A stretch of DNA of 64,000 nucleotides from Odontesthes bonariensis. Lineage: Eukaryota; Chordata; Actinopteri; Atheriniformes; Atherinopsidae. Position numbers and translations under genes: made by a program. Of this stretch, positions 1-10,800 are shown one piece after another. Numbering within the stretch: position 1 is the first letter of the stretch; every line of letters starts with the position of its first letter. The DNA lies in NCBI RefSeq assembly GCF_027942865.1, contig NC_134515.1:9663339-9727338 (forward strand). The letters run 5' to 3'. The notes below the pieces were generated by a model, which saw only the letters and a program-made list of their open reading frames with translations, was not told the DNA's origin and searched no databases.

Positions 1-371
1 TAGAGCAAAGCCAATCAGTGTGTTTACATGCAGCTATGATGAACTCAAGCAGAACATATGATGGGACAACTATCCTCCCAGAATACAGACGCAGGAGGCG
101 AATCGATTCATTGATCAGTCTGAGGCGATAAGTTTCCTTTCACATGATCAGCATCGGGCTTTTTCAGGTTGACCCGTTACACCATGCACCAAAACAATTG
201 ATAAAACAATTCAGCTGGCAAATTGGTACCATAACGGGCTGTAAGCTGGACATCTTTCCAGCTCTGTACATCTTTGTAAGTTCTTTAAGTTTTACTTTTT
301 GGTTTGTCTACTTTGTGGTTACTCTCTGCTCTTACCGGCTTCTTCTATAACCTCCCAGTGAAAATCGACAT

Positions 372-522
372 TATTATTTTATTTTATTTGTTTCTCTTTA
401 TATTCTTTTATGTATTTTTAATGCTTCTTACACTCCCCGCTGCAATGCTTTTATTTTATGTAAAGCACTTTGAATTGTTTTGTACATGAAATGTGCTATA
501 CAAATAAATTTGACTTTGACAA
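372..522 (+). repeat. L2-like LINE/SINE 3' tail
   Basis: The stretch ends with the block 'gtgctatacaaataaa', which is typical of the 3' end of L2-clade LINEs and their partner SINEs in fish. A second copy lies inverted at about 31,911-32,060. Frames from the two copies share the peptide LFYLFLFI and the run FYVFLMLLTLPAA. No reverse-transcriptase region is attached, so this is a 5'-truncated dead copy. The family name is from memory of the tail motif. Confidence 0.6.
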
Positions 523-1983
523 ACTAGGGAGCATGCTCAGAGCACCTCAGCTCGTTTGAGTCCAGAACCTAAACAATAATTCAGCTCTCAAACTGCTTTA
601 TCTGGCGAGTTTGTCTCACTTTGAAGAGTTTGATTTAGTACAATTTCAGTCGGACTAAAATGTTTACAAGAGTTTTAGAAATGCGGTTTTGGTCGAATTA
701 ACAATTAAACCGTTTCTTTTGTTGTGTAAACATATTGAAGGAGTTGAAATGATCGGTAAATGAATCCTTATATCTACAGAAATCTTTAAAACATGCCAAA
801 TACTTTACTCTTCTTGGCTTCTCAACAGATCATCTTGCACTTTCCTTTCTTACATTGTAGTAAATTCAACAATTGAGGATTACTTTGACATTTGATCAGA
901 CAAAACATCTGATGACGTAATCTCTGAAAATGTGCAGGATCTATGGAACAATGTTGCTGTACGGACAAGCTATAAATTAATATTGAAAGTAGTAACTCAG
1001 CTCCTGTTTTAGTCACAGTTTCTGTGGTGTGGCACCATGAGAGCATCAACAAACCAATGTTCATGTAAAAAACGATCAGATTGTGTCTTAAAGTACAGGA
1101 TTTTCTGCTTTAATGTAAAATGTGACACTAAACTGAATATAACCATTTTAGGACAACGATAAAACAATTAATCTCAAAACCTGTGTTACCGGCTGCCCAA
1201 ATAAAAATAAATCCATTTTAATTATCACAGTTAGATAGATGGATTAATTAGAAATATCTAAAGCCCATGAATATGCTATTTATTTTTCTAAACAGCAGCA
1301 GGGAGGAAAAATTATGTTCGACATTTGATGTTGAGCTTTAAGAGATCTCATATGCCTGTGTTAAAGGTATTCAAAACCCTGAATATTAACTACTCAAATC
1401 TGGATTTATTTATTCTACAGAAGATAGATAGTTTATTCTACAAAAGAGTCTGTAAACCAATGTTTGTGATTTGTGAAACATTTATTCTATTTGTGAATAT
1501 GTGGAATAAAGAGCTACTTTAAAGCATTTGTGTAATGGAAAGGCACTTCTGTTAATTCTAAGACAAAAAAAAGAAACTGTTTTCAAGAAACTGCATTTGC
1601 TTTAGAATTTATGAATCCAGATTTGACTAGTTTAAGAGTTGTGGGTTTTGTACACAAACAGGTTTAAGGTGGTCTATCTGACATAAAAGCAGTGAAAAGG
1701 CCATTAAAAAAAAAGGATAAATTGAATTCGGGTTTTACAAAAAATAAGCTACGTTTTTAAGAATTCACATCTTCTGTCAAATAATTCAGTCAAGTCTAAA
1801 TGTTGTAGTTTTTTTTTTTTTTTTTTTAAACAGGACCTGATCTAAAGGGGTGAATATGCCCAAAAATAAGGTGAAATCGCCCTTTAAGCCGACTTCAGCG
1901 ACGTCTATTTATTCAATTTATAACAATAGTTTCAAATTAAGCTTTTAATCGGTGTTTTTACATCAGACTGAAGTCATACTCAC
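523..1983. other. snrpg intron 2 (partial), nothing else seen
   Basis: This AT-rich stretch lies downstream of snrpg exon 2 and is read here as part of its second intron, because the next expected Sm-fold exon was not found on the minus strand to the left. It holds a T run at about 1,809-1,827. The small open frames here show no family resemblance. Confidence 0.4.
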
Positions 1984-2220
1984 ATGAAAGTTTCTTGTCC
2001 ATGAACCTGGAAGACAAAAAAAACACAAGCTTTTTGTTAGAGGCTCACAGTTGATTCAGAACTCACTCAGACGGGGAAGCTAATGTTAGCATTATGCTAT
2101 TGAAAACAGTGTTGCGGAGCTAATGTGCTTAAAACACAAAGAACGACCAACATTCAACGAGTTTACTTTTAAAAGCTAGTAAACTTACTTCTTCAGCTCG
2201 GGCGGATGTGCTTTGCTCAT
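1984..2220 (-). CDS. snrpg: Small nuclear ribonucleoprotein G (Sm G), 5' part
   Basis: SmG is one of the seven Sm proteins that form the ring on U1, U2, U4 and U5 snRNAs in the spliceosome. Exon 1 (2189-2220, 32 nt) begins MSKAHPPELK and ends at donor gtaagt. Exon 2 (1984-2006, 23 nt) follows acceptor ttccag, encodes the end of K then FMDKKLS, and ends at donor gtgagt. The join is in phase. The 18 residues agree with what I remember of vertebrate SNRPG, which is about 76 aa. The rest of the Sm fold should lie beyond the left edge of the window, so the gene is partial here because of the window, not because it is broken. The very short second exon is consistent with the family. Confidence 0.88.
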
Positions 2221-2345
2221 TTTGTCTTTATTTTCTGGAAGCCGGCGAGCTAACTCGTAAGGATTTCGTTTGACAAAACCGCGGAAGGAAAGCGTGCACA
2301 GGGGTACCGGAAGTTAAACGGCTGACTTCCACAACTGATTTTGAC
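2221..2345 (-). promoter_or_regulatory. snrpg 5' UTR and probable promoter
   Basis: This is the region directly upstream of the snrpg ATG. It is richer in G+C and CpG than its surroundings, as expected for a housekeeping promoter. The start site cannot be placed from sequence alone. Confidence 0.45.
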
Positions 2346-5300
2346 CCTGCTCGGTTTCCACAGCGCCCCCAAGAGGCCAAGAGGAGGTAGAGTCAGTGAC
2401 TGCAAGCGGTGGAAGAGCTAAAGCGGCGATAAAATACAGCAAATGATCCATTTTGGAACAATATATTGAATTATATTGTGGCGGATTACAATTATTAAAG
2501 AGTTAATATGCTGAACTTTAGTTACTGGGAGACTTTACTCAAATATAATACAACTGGGCAATTTTGGAAAGAAAGTTTAGGAAATTAATTCATGTGTGGA
2601 AATAAATAACTAAGTGTAAATCTGATTCTCCTCCTCTCCTCGCTATGTGGTAATCGGTAAATGACAGAAGTATTCCTCTTTAAAATATTGCTTATAACTT
2701 AGATACAATAGTAATTACGATAATATATTAATTTGAGAAAAGGATACAACACCTCTCTGAAAACATAGTGTCTTTGTCTAGGCTAGCCTATATAGGAAGT
2801 TCACCATTGGGTTGAAGAGGACAGAAAAGCTCTTCGGAGAGATGTTGTTACATCTGGAAGTACCCTATCTTGATATGTTGGGGAAAATTTTTTTTTTAAC
2901 CCTTGAAAGGATTATTTTAAGATATCAACTGAACACACTTTCATAAAAACTTTTAATTCATTCAGTAGCCGGTAAAGTTGGAGTTCCCTCTAGAACTGTA
3001 CATGGTGAGAGTGAGACCCTCTGTTCTATGATGAAAATACATTACATAAAATAATCCCCCATTTGTTGATTATTTGATGTGCTAGTTAGTAACACTGGAG
3101 CACCACAGGCAACGGTTGTCTCTTTACTCTTGTTGACATCAGATTGATGAGTTCATTCATTCGGTCTTATTGCTACTGTTACTTTGACAGTAACACTATA
3201 ACAGAAAGTTTGTCTTAAGAGGGTTCAGACTGTGCTGAAGAATAAAGGTACTCGGACCAAATATTGTGTTTTCATATATACTATTTCTCGCTTTCCCGGC
3301 AACATGTATAGAAATGATGGATGGCTTGAGACTTCTACACAGTACTGTAAGTGAAACTTGTGCAACTGTATAATTTCTGATATCTTAAAATTGTTTTCTG
3401 AAGGCTAAACTACATCTTTAAGCCATCGAGCGTTGTCTTTCTGCTGTATGTAACAGTGCAGATGGGGTCCTTTGTAAGTGATGTGGTCAAAAAGACATCC
3501 ACAACCCACTTTAATAATATGCTAAATTGGCTGCATTCATGAATTCACAACATCAGAAACACAGGAAAAAAAAAAAATCTCATCACTGTCAAGTTTTAAT
3601 CCTGTCATTCATCTAGAAAGAAACAACTTAGAAAAGATCCCAAAAAGTTTTTCAAAACCTATCAAATCACGTTCTACATGTTCACAGTAGCACTCTGAAA
3701 ACAGTGGCTGAAAATACATTAAGAAAACGTGGATAATTGTCATTTCACCGAAGCGCACTTGTTAAGCGACACACTGAATGGCAGCTCTCGGTCCTTCTGC
3801 TTGCATAGGTAGGAGGTGCGACCCGAGTTCAAGCCAGCCCAAAGGCATCCTTTCCATGAAAGCTCAAACAATAATTCAAATCAATTCACCCTTCCGGGGA
3901 CACACTTCTGTGGCGGCACTTGGAAAAACTGAATCCTGTCGTCCTGATCACAGAAACAAACTCATATTAGATGTAAAACACTCCACTACGGTTGTCGCTC
4001 AGGCTTTGCAATTGATGCTTTTTCAGCACAAACATAAACTGCCTCCTGCTTTTCTAAAAATCAACAGGTTTAAAACTGGCGACTGTAAAGAAAAGCAAAA
4101 GAAACTTTTAAACTTGACACACGTTAAACATCTGATAGCATTTCATAATCAGGGATACACGGAAAAGGTCAAAAACAAGGGATTTACTTCACACTTACTT
4201 CTGGAAATGTGCATAAGAGAAGGATGAACAAATCCAAGACAACAAAACCAACTCCCACCTGCTGCCTGACCTGCAGAAGACAATTCATTTGCAACGTTTC
4301 AGTGCTAATCCTGCTCCAGGCATCAATCAGAAGCTTCTTAAATAGGACGTTACTGCAAGTGTGCGACCAATCAGATTCTTAACACATGTCAAAGAAGTAA
4401 GTAATGCATCAGAGAAAAGAACAAACATAATCAATCGTTCAGCAAATGTTTGGGATTTCAGATGCCATTTATTGGTGTGTTCATGTACATTTCTCTTCTT
4501 TTGTTCTTGCATTCAGACGTTTTTATTTAGCATCTTTTATTGTTGCTGCATCTGGTAAAGATGAGCACATTCCCAGTGAATTATGAGGTATTTATTATGA
4601 GTATTACTTAAAATTTTTAAAGCAACCGGAGTTTACAGTTTGGAATTCAATGTGTTTTCATCTTTATTATGTGGTGACTCACACAGGCTCATTTATGATC
4701 GTTTTGTTTAAAGTGATTAAGATTTCGATTTATGGAAACGGCAATAATGTGACTGGTCGGACACTTGCAGCCTCTTCCTGTCTGAAACACTTCTGATTGA
4801 TGAAAATTGACCGAAACATTGCACATAATTGTCTTTTGAAAGTTAGTCAGTGGGCTGGAGTTCATTCCTTGGCCTAATTAAAGGGAAATAAATGCAACTG
4901 ATTGAGTTTTCTCTGTAATAAATACAAATACTTTTCCAATAATTTTCTAATCTTTGTTCTATTGGCTAAAACACAGACAGTGAGAAACAAACTTGGAAGA
5001 AAGCTGGAACGGAATATACAAACATAATTAAGTATTTTCCGCATCAAGTGTTCATTATTTGGTTCAGGTTAAAAAAGGAAAAAAAAAAAAAAATCCAACC
5101 TGGATCAACAGTTTTAACAGATTCAACGTTGAAAACGTCATTGAATTAACACTGTGTTCGTAAATTTGATTGCTGAAACACAAACGTTTCTTCAACATCG
5201 TCTCAACGTGCTGTTTAACGACAGCTGAATCACTTACTGTTCGGTTTAGATGAAACTCCGACGTCTGTTCAACCTCGATCATAAAAAGCTTTTTAGTTTG

Positions 5301-6740
5301 GCTGAAATACTTTTAAATGTCACTTCAACAATCAGTGAAAAGCTCAACACATCACCTGCTCACGAGAAGGTCACGTGTGCAGCATCTGTGATGGGACTAA
5401 TCTGTCCAACTGAAAAACAGCCTCATGACTCTCATTCTGCAGCATCTGATGCTATAAATACCCAGGTCCCACACACATGGGATGACTCAACAAGTGACCA
5501 GTTATTGCAAGAAAAATGATGGAGCTGTTATCCTTCTTGACCAGAGAACTGAAAATGTTTGATTAAGAAGACACAAACATAGGATTTATCATGTCCAGAG
5601 GGGTGCACTACGAAGCAGGTTCAACAGATAAAACCAAACCTCCACTCAGATAACGGGTCGTATTCCCTCAGCTGAAAATGGACTTTAATAAAGTTTTTAA
5701 TTGAACAATTTCTGGTCAAAAGAGTTGATTTTTTAATTCTGATAACCAGCTATTTAATAAAGTAAAAGCTGAAAAGATGTTATTACATTATTACTAAATA
5801 TGGCAAATAAAATGCCAACATTTGATCAACGACAACCGGCTTTTAGGAGGATTTTTAACTGACTGATTTTCTAACGATTAATTGACTAATCGACTCTGAT
5901 TCAACGTCGTAGTTTGGTTATAACGCCAGATATCAGCATAGATATCACAGCTCTTCAAGACTAAATTTAAATTTCAGTCCGAGTTTGCCGTCTGGGACAT
6001 TTTCGGGCAAAGAATTAATGAAAGTGTGGAGCTTTGTACAGAAGATTTAATCCAAAACACTGAAGATAAACTGCTCTGGAGCAGGTTATGTGTTCAGCCT
6101 AAGATATTATGCTGATCTCTTTGGTTAAAATGGAGCCACCTTCATGAGACTCAAACTTTGAGCTCAACATAACTTGCCGAGCGTTGCTCCGTAGTACACC
6201 CATCTGATCGGGAGAAAACAGGGTCATTAAAGATCATTAAAGTACGAGAATCAACTCATGCTCACCGTCCACTTTAAGGCTTTAAAATATCAAAATGAAG
6301 AAGTGTCGGCAACAGATTGCACGGGTGTTCTTAATAAATCCCAAACCAGCATTTGCTTCATCTCATCTGTGGATATAACAGCATGTTAATGCAGTACTGA
6401 GGAGGTTCTCAACTGTTCACGTGAAAAGCCAAATGTTGGTGGCCGCTATGATGGCTCTATGACCAACTGATCCACCTTCTGTACTGTGAAACAAGACAAA
6501 AAAAAAAAAAAAAAGTGGCTACAGACAACATAGCTGCCACATGTAGTAGTAGAAAAAGCGTTAAATAGAAACAATCCACTCTGTTTAAGCCCTGACGTGT
6601 TGGTATGGACGGCATGAAGCCAATCCACACGGGTGTAAGATTAATGCTCGATCAGTGAGTTGGTTACTTTCAAAGATATCTCATCACTCTCATCCTTTAA
6701 AAGGCAAAAAGGCAGTTGTTGGGGACATTCAAACCGGACC
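2346..6740. other. Intergenic spacer between snrpg and the zinc-finger gene
   Basis: No gene is supported here. It contains the block 'cagcgcccccaagagg' at about 2,361, a Tc1 right-end relic at 3,220-3,352, A runs near 5,080 and 6,500, and a moderately structured stretch at 5,090-5,340 with repeated 'caacgttgaaa'-like words that may be an old repeat. The 3' UTR of the zinc-finger gene should enter from the right, but I found no clear AATAAA signal for it on the minus strand. Confidence 0.5.
3220..3352 (+). mobile_element. Tc1-like right-end relic
   Basis: The order of words (gggttcag, ctgtgctgaagaataaagg, caaatattg, tttctcgctttccc, then ggcttgagacttctacacagta) parallels the right end of the Tc1 copy at 27,950-29,052. 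No transposase coding sequence is attached. It appears to be a solo terminal fragment. Confidence 0.5.
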
Positions 6741-8330
6741 TCAGGCTTTGCTGGCCTGATGCGCGTATCCCTCTGAGATTCTGTCCTCCTCCACCCGGAC
6801 TCGCAGGTGCTCCTGACAGTGTTCAAGGAAAGAGTCCAGTGCTGAGAAGCCCTGCTGACAGGGCACACAGTGGTACAGCCGCTGCCTCTTCGAGCCCGGC
6901 CACTTGCACGTGTCCATCTCGCTCGTGCACACGCTGCACTGCCTCCGCCTCACGGAGGACTGGTGGAGCTCCACATGCTCCTTCAGCTGCCGCTGCAGGG
7001 AGAAAACCTCTGCACAAGAGGGGCACGGAAACTCCCTCTCCTCCTCCTCCACCTCCACCACCTCCTGCACCACCTCTTTAGGCACTTCTCTGCTCCTCTC
7101 TGGATCAGGAACAGGGGTTAACACTTTGGGCACCTTCCTGGGCCTTCCCCGACCGGGCCGAACTGTCTTATTCTCCACTAGGCTTGTTGTTACCTTGTTT
7201 TCTGACGACTTGGAGTCTTTAGTGGCGCATCCTACAGACTGGTTTCGGTTCTTGATGGCGGCGAAGCCTGAAGCCGCGTGCCGTCTGTAATGTGCCCGAA
7301 GTGACAAATGGTGGAAGAAGACTTTGCCGCAAACCTGACATGGATACGTTCCTCCTCTCTTACGCTTGCTGTTGGCTGGCCGAGACTCTCTCCTGGCGTT
7401 CTTCTCTCTGCTGTGCTTCTCGTTTCTGTGCACATACAGTTTAGAGGTACTCCCGAAAACCATGTCACAAGAGCGACAGCTCAGGAGTTTCTTTTTGGAT
7501 TTTGCATTTGGTTCTCTGTTAAACCTGGCATTCCTTAGCGTCCTCACCTCCTCACCAGCGCTTTCGGCTTTGGTCTTTTGCTCCTCCTCTACGTGGTTTC
7601 TCTGTTTATGTCGCTGCAGGGCCGAAACTGTGCGGAAGGTTCTTGAGCAGAGTTGGCAAACACTGATCCCTCTATTGCTGGGTCCTGGACTGTCTGAGCA
7701 ATCAGAGCGAGAGGAGTCGCCTTCGGAAGCAGGTGGAGAATCATCTGGATGGCAGCTGGCGTGGATTATGTTTGACGGGGATGACGGCTCGCTGCAGCCG
7801 GCCTGCTGATGGTGCAGCAGCGCCTGCTTCTGGTTGAAGCCTCTACCGCACGGCGCACACGCGTAAGGACTGCAGTCCATGAGGTGAGGCTGGCGGAGAG
7901 GTGACTTATCCTGTAGCCTGCCCGGATCCGAAGGCCGCGTTGCGCACGCAGGGCATGGGGAACCAAGCAGCGACACGCCCCGACAGCGCTCACACGCAGA
8001 AGAAACGCTCTCACATCTGTGGAGCTGCAGGGACGACCTCAGGGAGAACTCCTTCCCACAAGAGGGACACCGGTGAGGCTTTGGTAGCGTGTGCTTCATT
8101 TCCTGGTGTTGCAACAGATCTGTGCAATATGGGAAACTCTTACCACATTCTTGACAAACATACGTGGACAGATGAGATGGCTGCTGACGCTGGTTATGAG
8201 CGTGCTGTTTAGTATCGGTGCGCGCAATCAGGTTGGCGAGCCTGGACAGTGTTGCCTGTTGAGTATTTGCTGCAGGGGAGCGGCTGAACGACTCCTGAGA
8301 CCTGGTGGTGCTCCAGCTGACTCCATCCAT
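6741..8330 (-). CDS. C2H2 zinc-finger protein, 529 aa, not identified further
   Basis: This is probably a nuclear DNA-binding protein. The coding region is intronless. About seven C2H2 fingers are spread along the chain rather than in a tight array: the first is YVCQECGKSF...H at residues 57-80, followed by a C2HC-like finger at about 86-106, then ones starting YACAPCG, SVCQLCS, LSCRSCD, YPCQVCG, FPCPSCA, and a last one starting YHCVPCQ. A basic AT-hook-like stretch, GRGRPRKVPK, is followed by an acidic run rich in Glu and Val. The standard TGEKPY linkers of KRAB-type arrays are absent. The chosen start is ATG at 8328-8330. The frame stays open to 8381 only through a GTG, and a good acceptor (ctttcaaagcag) places the exon start at 8347. 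I could not name an orthologue. Confidence 0.85.
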   Translation of the reverse strand: MDGVSWSTTRSQESFSRSPAANTQQATLSRLANLIARTDTKQHAHNQRQQPSHLSTYVCQECGKSFPYCTDLLQHQEMKHTLPKPHRCPSCGKEFSLRSSLQLHRCESVSSACERCRGVSLLGSPCPACATRPSDPGRLQDKSPLRQPHLMDCSPYACAPCGRGFNQKQALLHHQQAGCSEPSSPSNIIHASCHPDDSPPASEGDSSRSDCSDSPGPSNRGISVCQLCSRTFRTVSALQRHKQRNHVEEEQKTKAESAGEEVRTLRNARFNREPNAKSKKKLLSCRSCDMVFGSTSKLYVHRNEKHSREKNARRESRPANSKRKRGGTYPCQVCGKVFFHHLSLRAHYRRHAASGFAAIKNRNQSVGCATKDSKSSENKVTTSLVENKTVRPGRGRPRKVPKVLTPVPDPERSREVPKEVVQEVVEVEEEEREFPCPSCAEVFSLQRQLKEHVELHQSSVRRRQCSVCTSEMDTCKWPGSKRQRLYHCVPCQQGFSALDSFLEHCQEHLRVRVEEDRISEGYAHQASKA

Positions 8331-8726
8331 GCCTGTGCGGAGCTCTCCTGCTTTGAAAGAGACAAATGATGGCTGAGTCACCGGGTTTTAAATCACATAG
8401 ACACAACAGAGATAAACAGACAGTAAGTGCTGCAGCCAGTGAGGCGCAGCTGATCTCACAGTGAAAGAGGAAGTATCTCTACTTGTAAGCCTCTTCATTA
8501 ATCCCCCTATCGTCTCTAAGGGTTGGTTGCCAACTTTATTTTTTAACTGCAACTTGTTGTAAACAGTGACCGGCTACACGTCCACTAAAAATTTAACTGA
8601 ACACCTCCACGAGTGTAAACATTATAACAAAAACTACAGGCTAGCTCCTTGTTTGCTAACGTTAGCTCGATGCTAGCTGTGCTAACATGCTAAACATGCT
8701 CACTTCCGTTGTCTTCAACAGCTTAC

Positions 8727-8910
8727 CTGGACTCTCAGTCAAAAGCGACGCGGCTTCTGTACTCACAGGCAGTTAAAGTAAGACGGCGACGGCCCTTAAC
8801 AGCTGGTTTCGATATCACAAACCACACAGGCATGATTGCAACAGTCTGTGAAAACGAAATGAGTGGCTATTTTCTTCCCTGAGCTGTTGGGTCACTTCCG
8901 TTACGTCACT
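8727..8910 (-). promoter_or_regulatory. Non-coding first exon and promoter of the zinc-finger gene
   Basis: On the minus strand a consensus donor, ccag|gtaag, ends an exon at 8727, which would join the coding exon starting at 8347. Upstream are an ETS-type site (cacttccg, 8893-8900) and a CRE-like site, TTACGTCA, at 8901-8908. Both are common at housekeeping promoters. The exact start site is not visible. Confidence 0.55.
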
Positions 8911-9104
8911 TAAGCTGAGTTCTCAACTCAACTTTTAAGAGCTGACATGTTTTGGTTGAATTTGCAAATGAAACACCTGTTTGTATCTGTACGTCTCTTT
9001 TTGGAAAGTGTACAGCAAATAGACATGCAAATATATAAAGTGAAACCAGAAGGATTTTGACATGCTCAATTTCAGAAATAAAAGCTGAAATGTTTATATT
9101 TTGC

Positions 9105-9230
9105 TTCCAAGCAGCCAAATATTCTTGTATTCTTTTAAAGTGGTCCTGAGCAATTATAGTTCCCCAGACTTTCTGAACGTCTTTCAGTTTTTTCTTTGGA
9201 CATTTTCTGCTTTTTTGACTCATTTTAAAA
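9105..9230 (-). mobile_element. Tc1-related fragment
   Basis: The words 'attcttgtattcttttaaa', 'ctttctgaa' and 'gtctttca' followed by 'tttttctttggacatt' recur in the same order at 27,970-28,060, inside a Tc1-like element. It is a degraded fragment with no intact frame. Confidence 0.45.
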
Positions 9231-9789
9231 TTATCCAAACCTTATGTTTTATTTCCACTCTTAACACTTTTCATAGACACGCTTGGGTTTCTTCAAAATA
9301 AATCATATGCCAGAAAAGGGAGTACCTAAAGATACAATTTAAAATTGGTTCTTTACCAAAGAAGAATAAGTCCAGCTGCTTTCATTCAGGATAGACTTCA
9401 CAAGCCTTAAAAACTCTAACTTTCAGCTCGACATAGCTCGCTTTTCCACAAATCTTGAATAGTGGTACACCTCTCTTTTTTTTTTATTTGATCTTTCAGC
9501 TCCTTACCTTTTTGGACAGTCTGTTAATATGTTATACATCAGCTCTATTATTCAACATATGTACTGTAAACTGTAATTATATTCTTTTACAAGTAGAAAT
9601 AAACATCTAATCGTACATTTCTACCCTGGAAAATATTTAGAGCACATGTTAAACTGACTAAATATAAAGGTTTTTGCTGAACAAGCCAATTCTAACATGC
9701 GCTTTAGTTATTTATTCCAGTGTATATATTATATCTATAAGCTTAGTGTTGCAGACTTGTGTAATAAATACACCTATTTAAATAATGGT

Positions 9790-10800
9790 CTAATTTTCCG
9801 TCCTACTTTATTTATAATGCACTTTAAAAACAACGGCAAGGATGACCAAAGTGCTGCACAATAAAACCGAACATAAAAGTAACACGGGTCAGGGGTCAAA
9901 GATGCAGACATATGAAAGAACTGAAGAAATAAGAATAAAAGAGTATATAAAAAGTCAAATAAGGTCACAGTCAACATTAAAAAGACTTGAAGAAACATAA
10001 AAGAATTTTAAAGTGAGTTCGAAAGCAAACTGGAAGCCAAAATTGGGTTATACTCTGGCTTGCGTGCACCAGTTAAAAATCAGGCGGCGGCATTTTTGCA
10101 CCAGCTGTAAGCGAGCGATGGAAAAGAAGCACCTTTCAGTATTCGACTCAAGAGGTTATAAAAGGATGTATCACTGTTTCAAGGTTGTGTTTAGACCGAA
10201 CAGGCTGGCTTTTTGACAACCAAGAGCCATTTTCACACCTAAATCTGAGATCGTGGATTTTTCATACGAGAGGAAAGGTCGATGCAGGGGGTCCTGCTGG
10301 TGCTGTGAGGTCTAAACAACATGACTTCAGTCTCACTATCATCGAAATTAAAAAGAAGTTTAGTGCCATCCATCAGGCTGGACAGAGCACGCACCAAAGT
10401 GCTCCAGTGGGAAATAAAATGGACAGTCGTCCGCATAAAGATGAAAGGATGCGCTATGTTTCCGGGGAAATGGCAGCAGGTACAAAGGGAATAAAAGAGG
10501 TCCAAGAATGGCGCCTTGTGGTATCTCCCAGCAGAGGGCAGCAGAGGTGAAGGTGCTGATACAAAAACACTGCTATCCAAGCGGTAGGACCTAAACCATT
10601 GGAGAACTGAGCCTGTGATGCCCACCCACTGCTCCAGAATTTCGTGGTCTACGGTGTAAAAGTGTAAAAGGCAGCTGTTAAGTCCAAAAGTACGAATAGT
10701 ACATAGACACCAGAGTCTGTTGCTAAAAAAATATCATTAAAACCCTCAATAGAGCAGACTGGAACACCTCCAGAATGGCGTCTTCATCTAGGAAGGACGT
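9790..10800 (-). mobile_element. L2-like LINE remnant with broken reverse transcriptase
   Basis: Read on the minus strand from 10,800 down, the frames contain pieces typical of L2-clade reverse transcriptase: a 'DSGVY...VLLDLTAAF'-like stretch (with a frameshift), a 'VDHEIL'-like piece, then GITGSVLQWFRSY in the frame ending at 10,239, then DSETEVMLF. The 3' end near 9,790-9,850 has the 'aaagtgcattataaataaag' tail. Stops and frameshifts interrupt the frame, so it is dead. Its 3' part is strongly degraded. Confidence 0.75.

Noticed and set aside
3778..4227. 149-codon plus-strand frame
   Set aside because: No recognisable domain, composition like the surrounding non-coding DNA, and no splice or promoter context.
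6716..7809. Several plus-strand frames of 76-147 codons
   Set aside because: They are antisense shadows of the zinc-finger coding exon, which explains their length and GC-rich composition.
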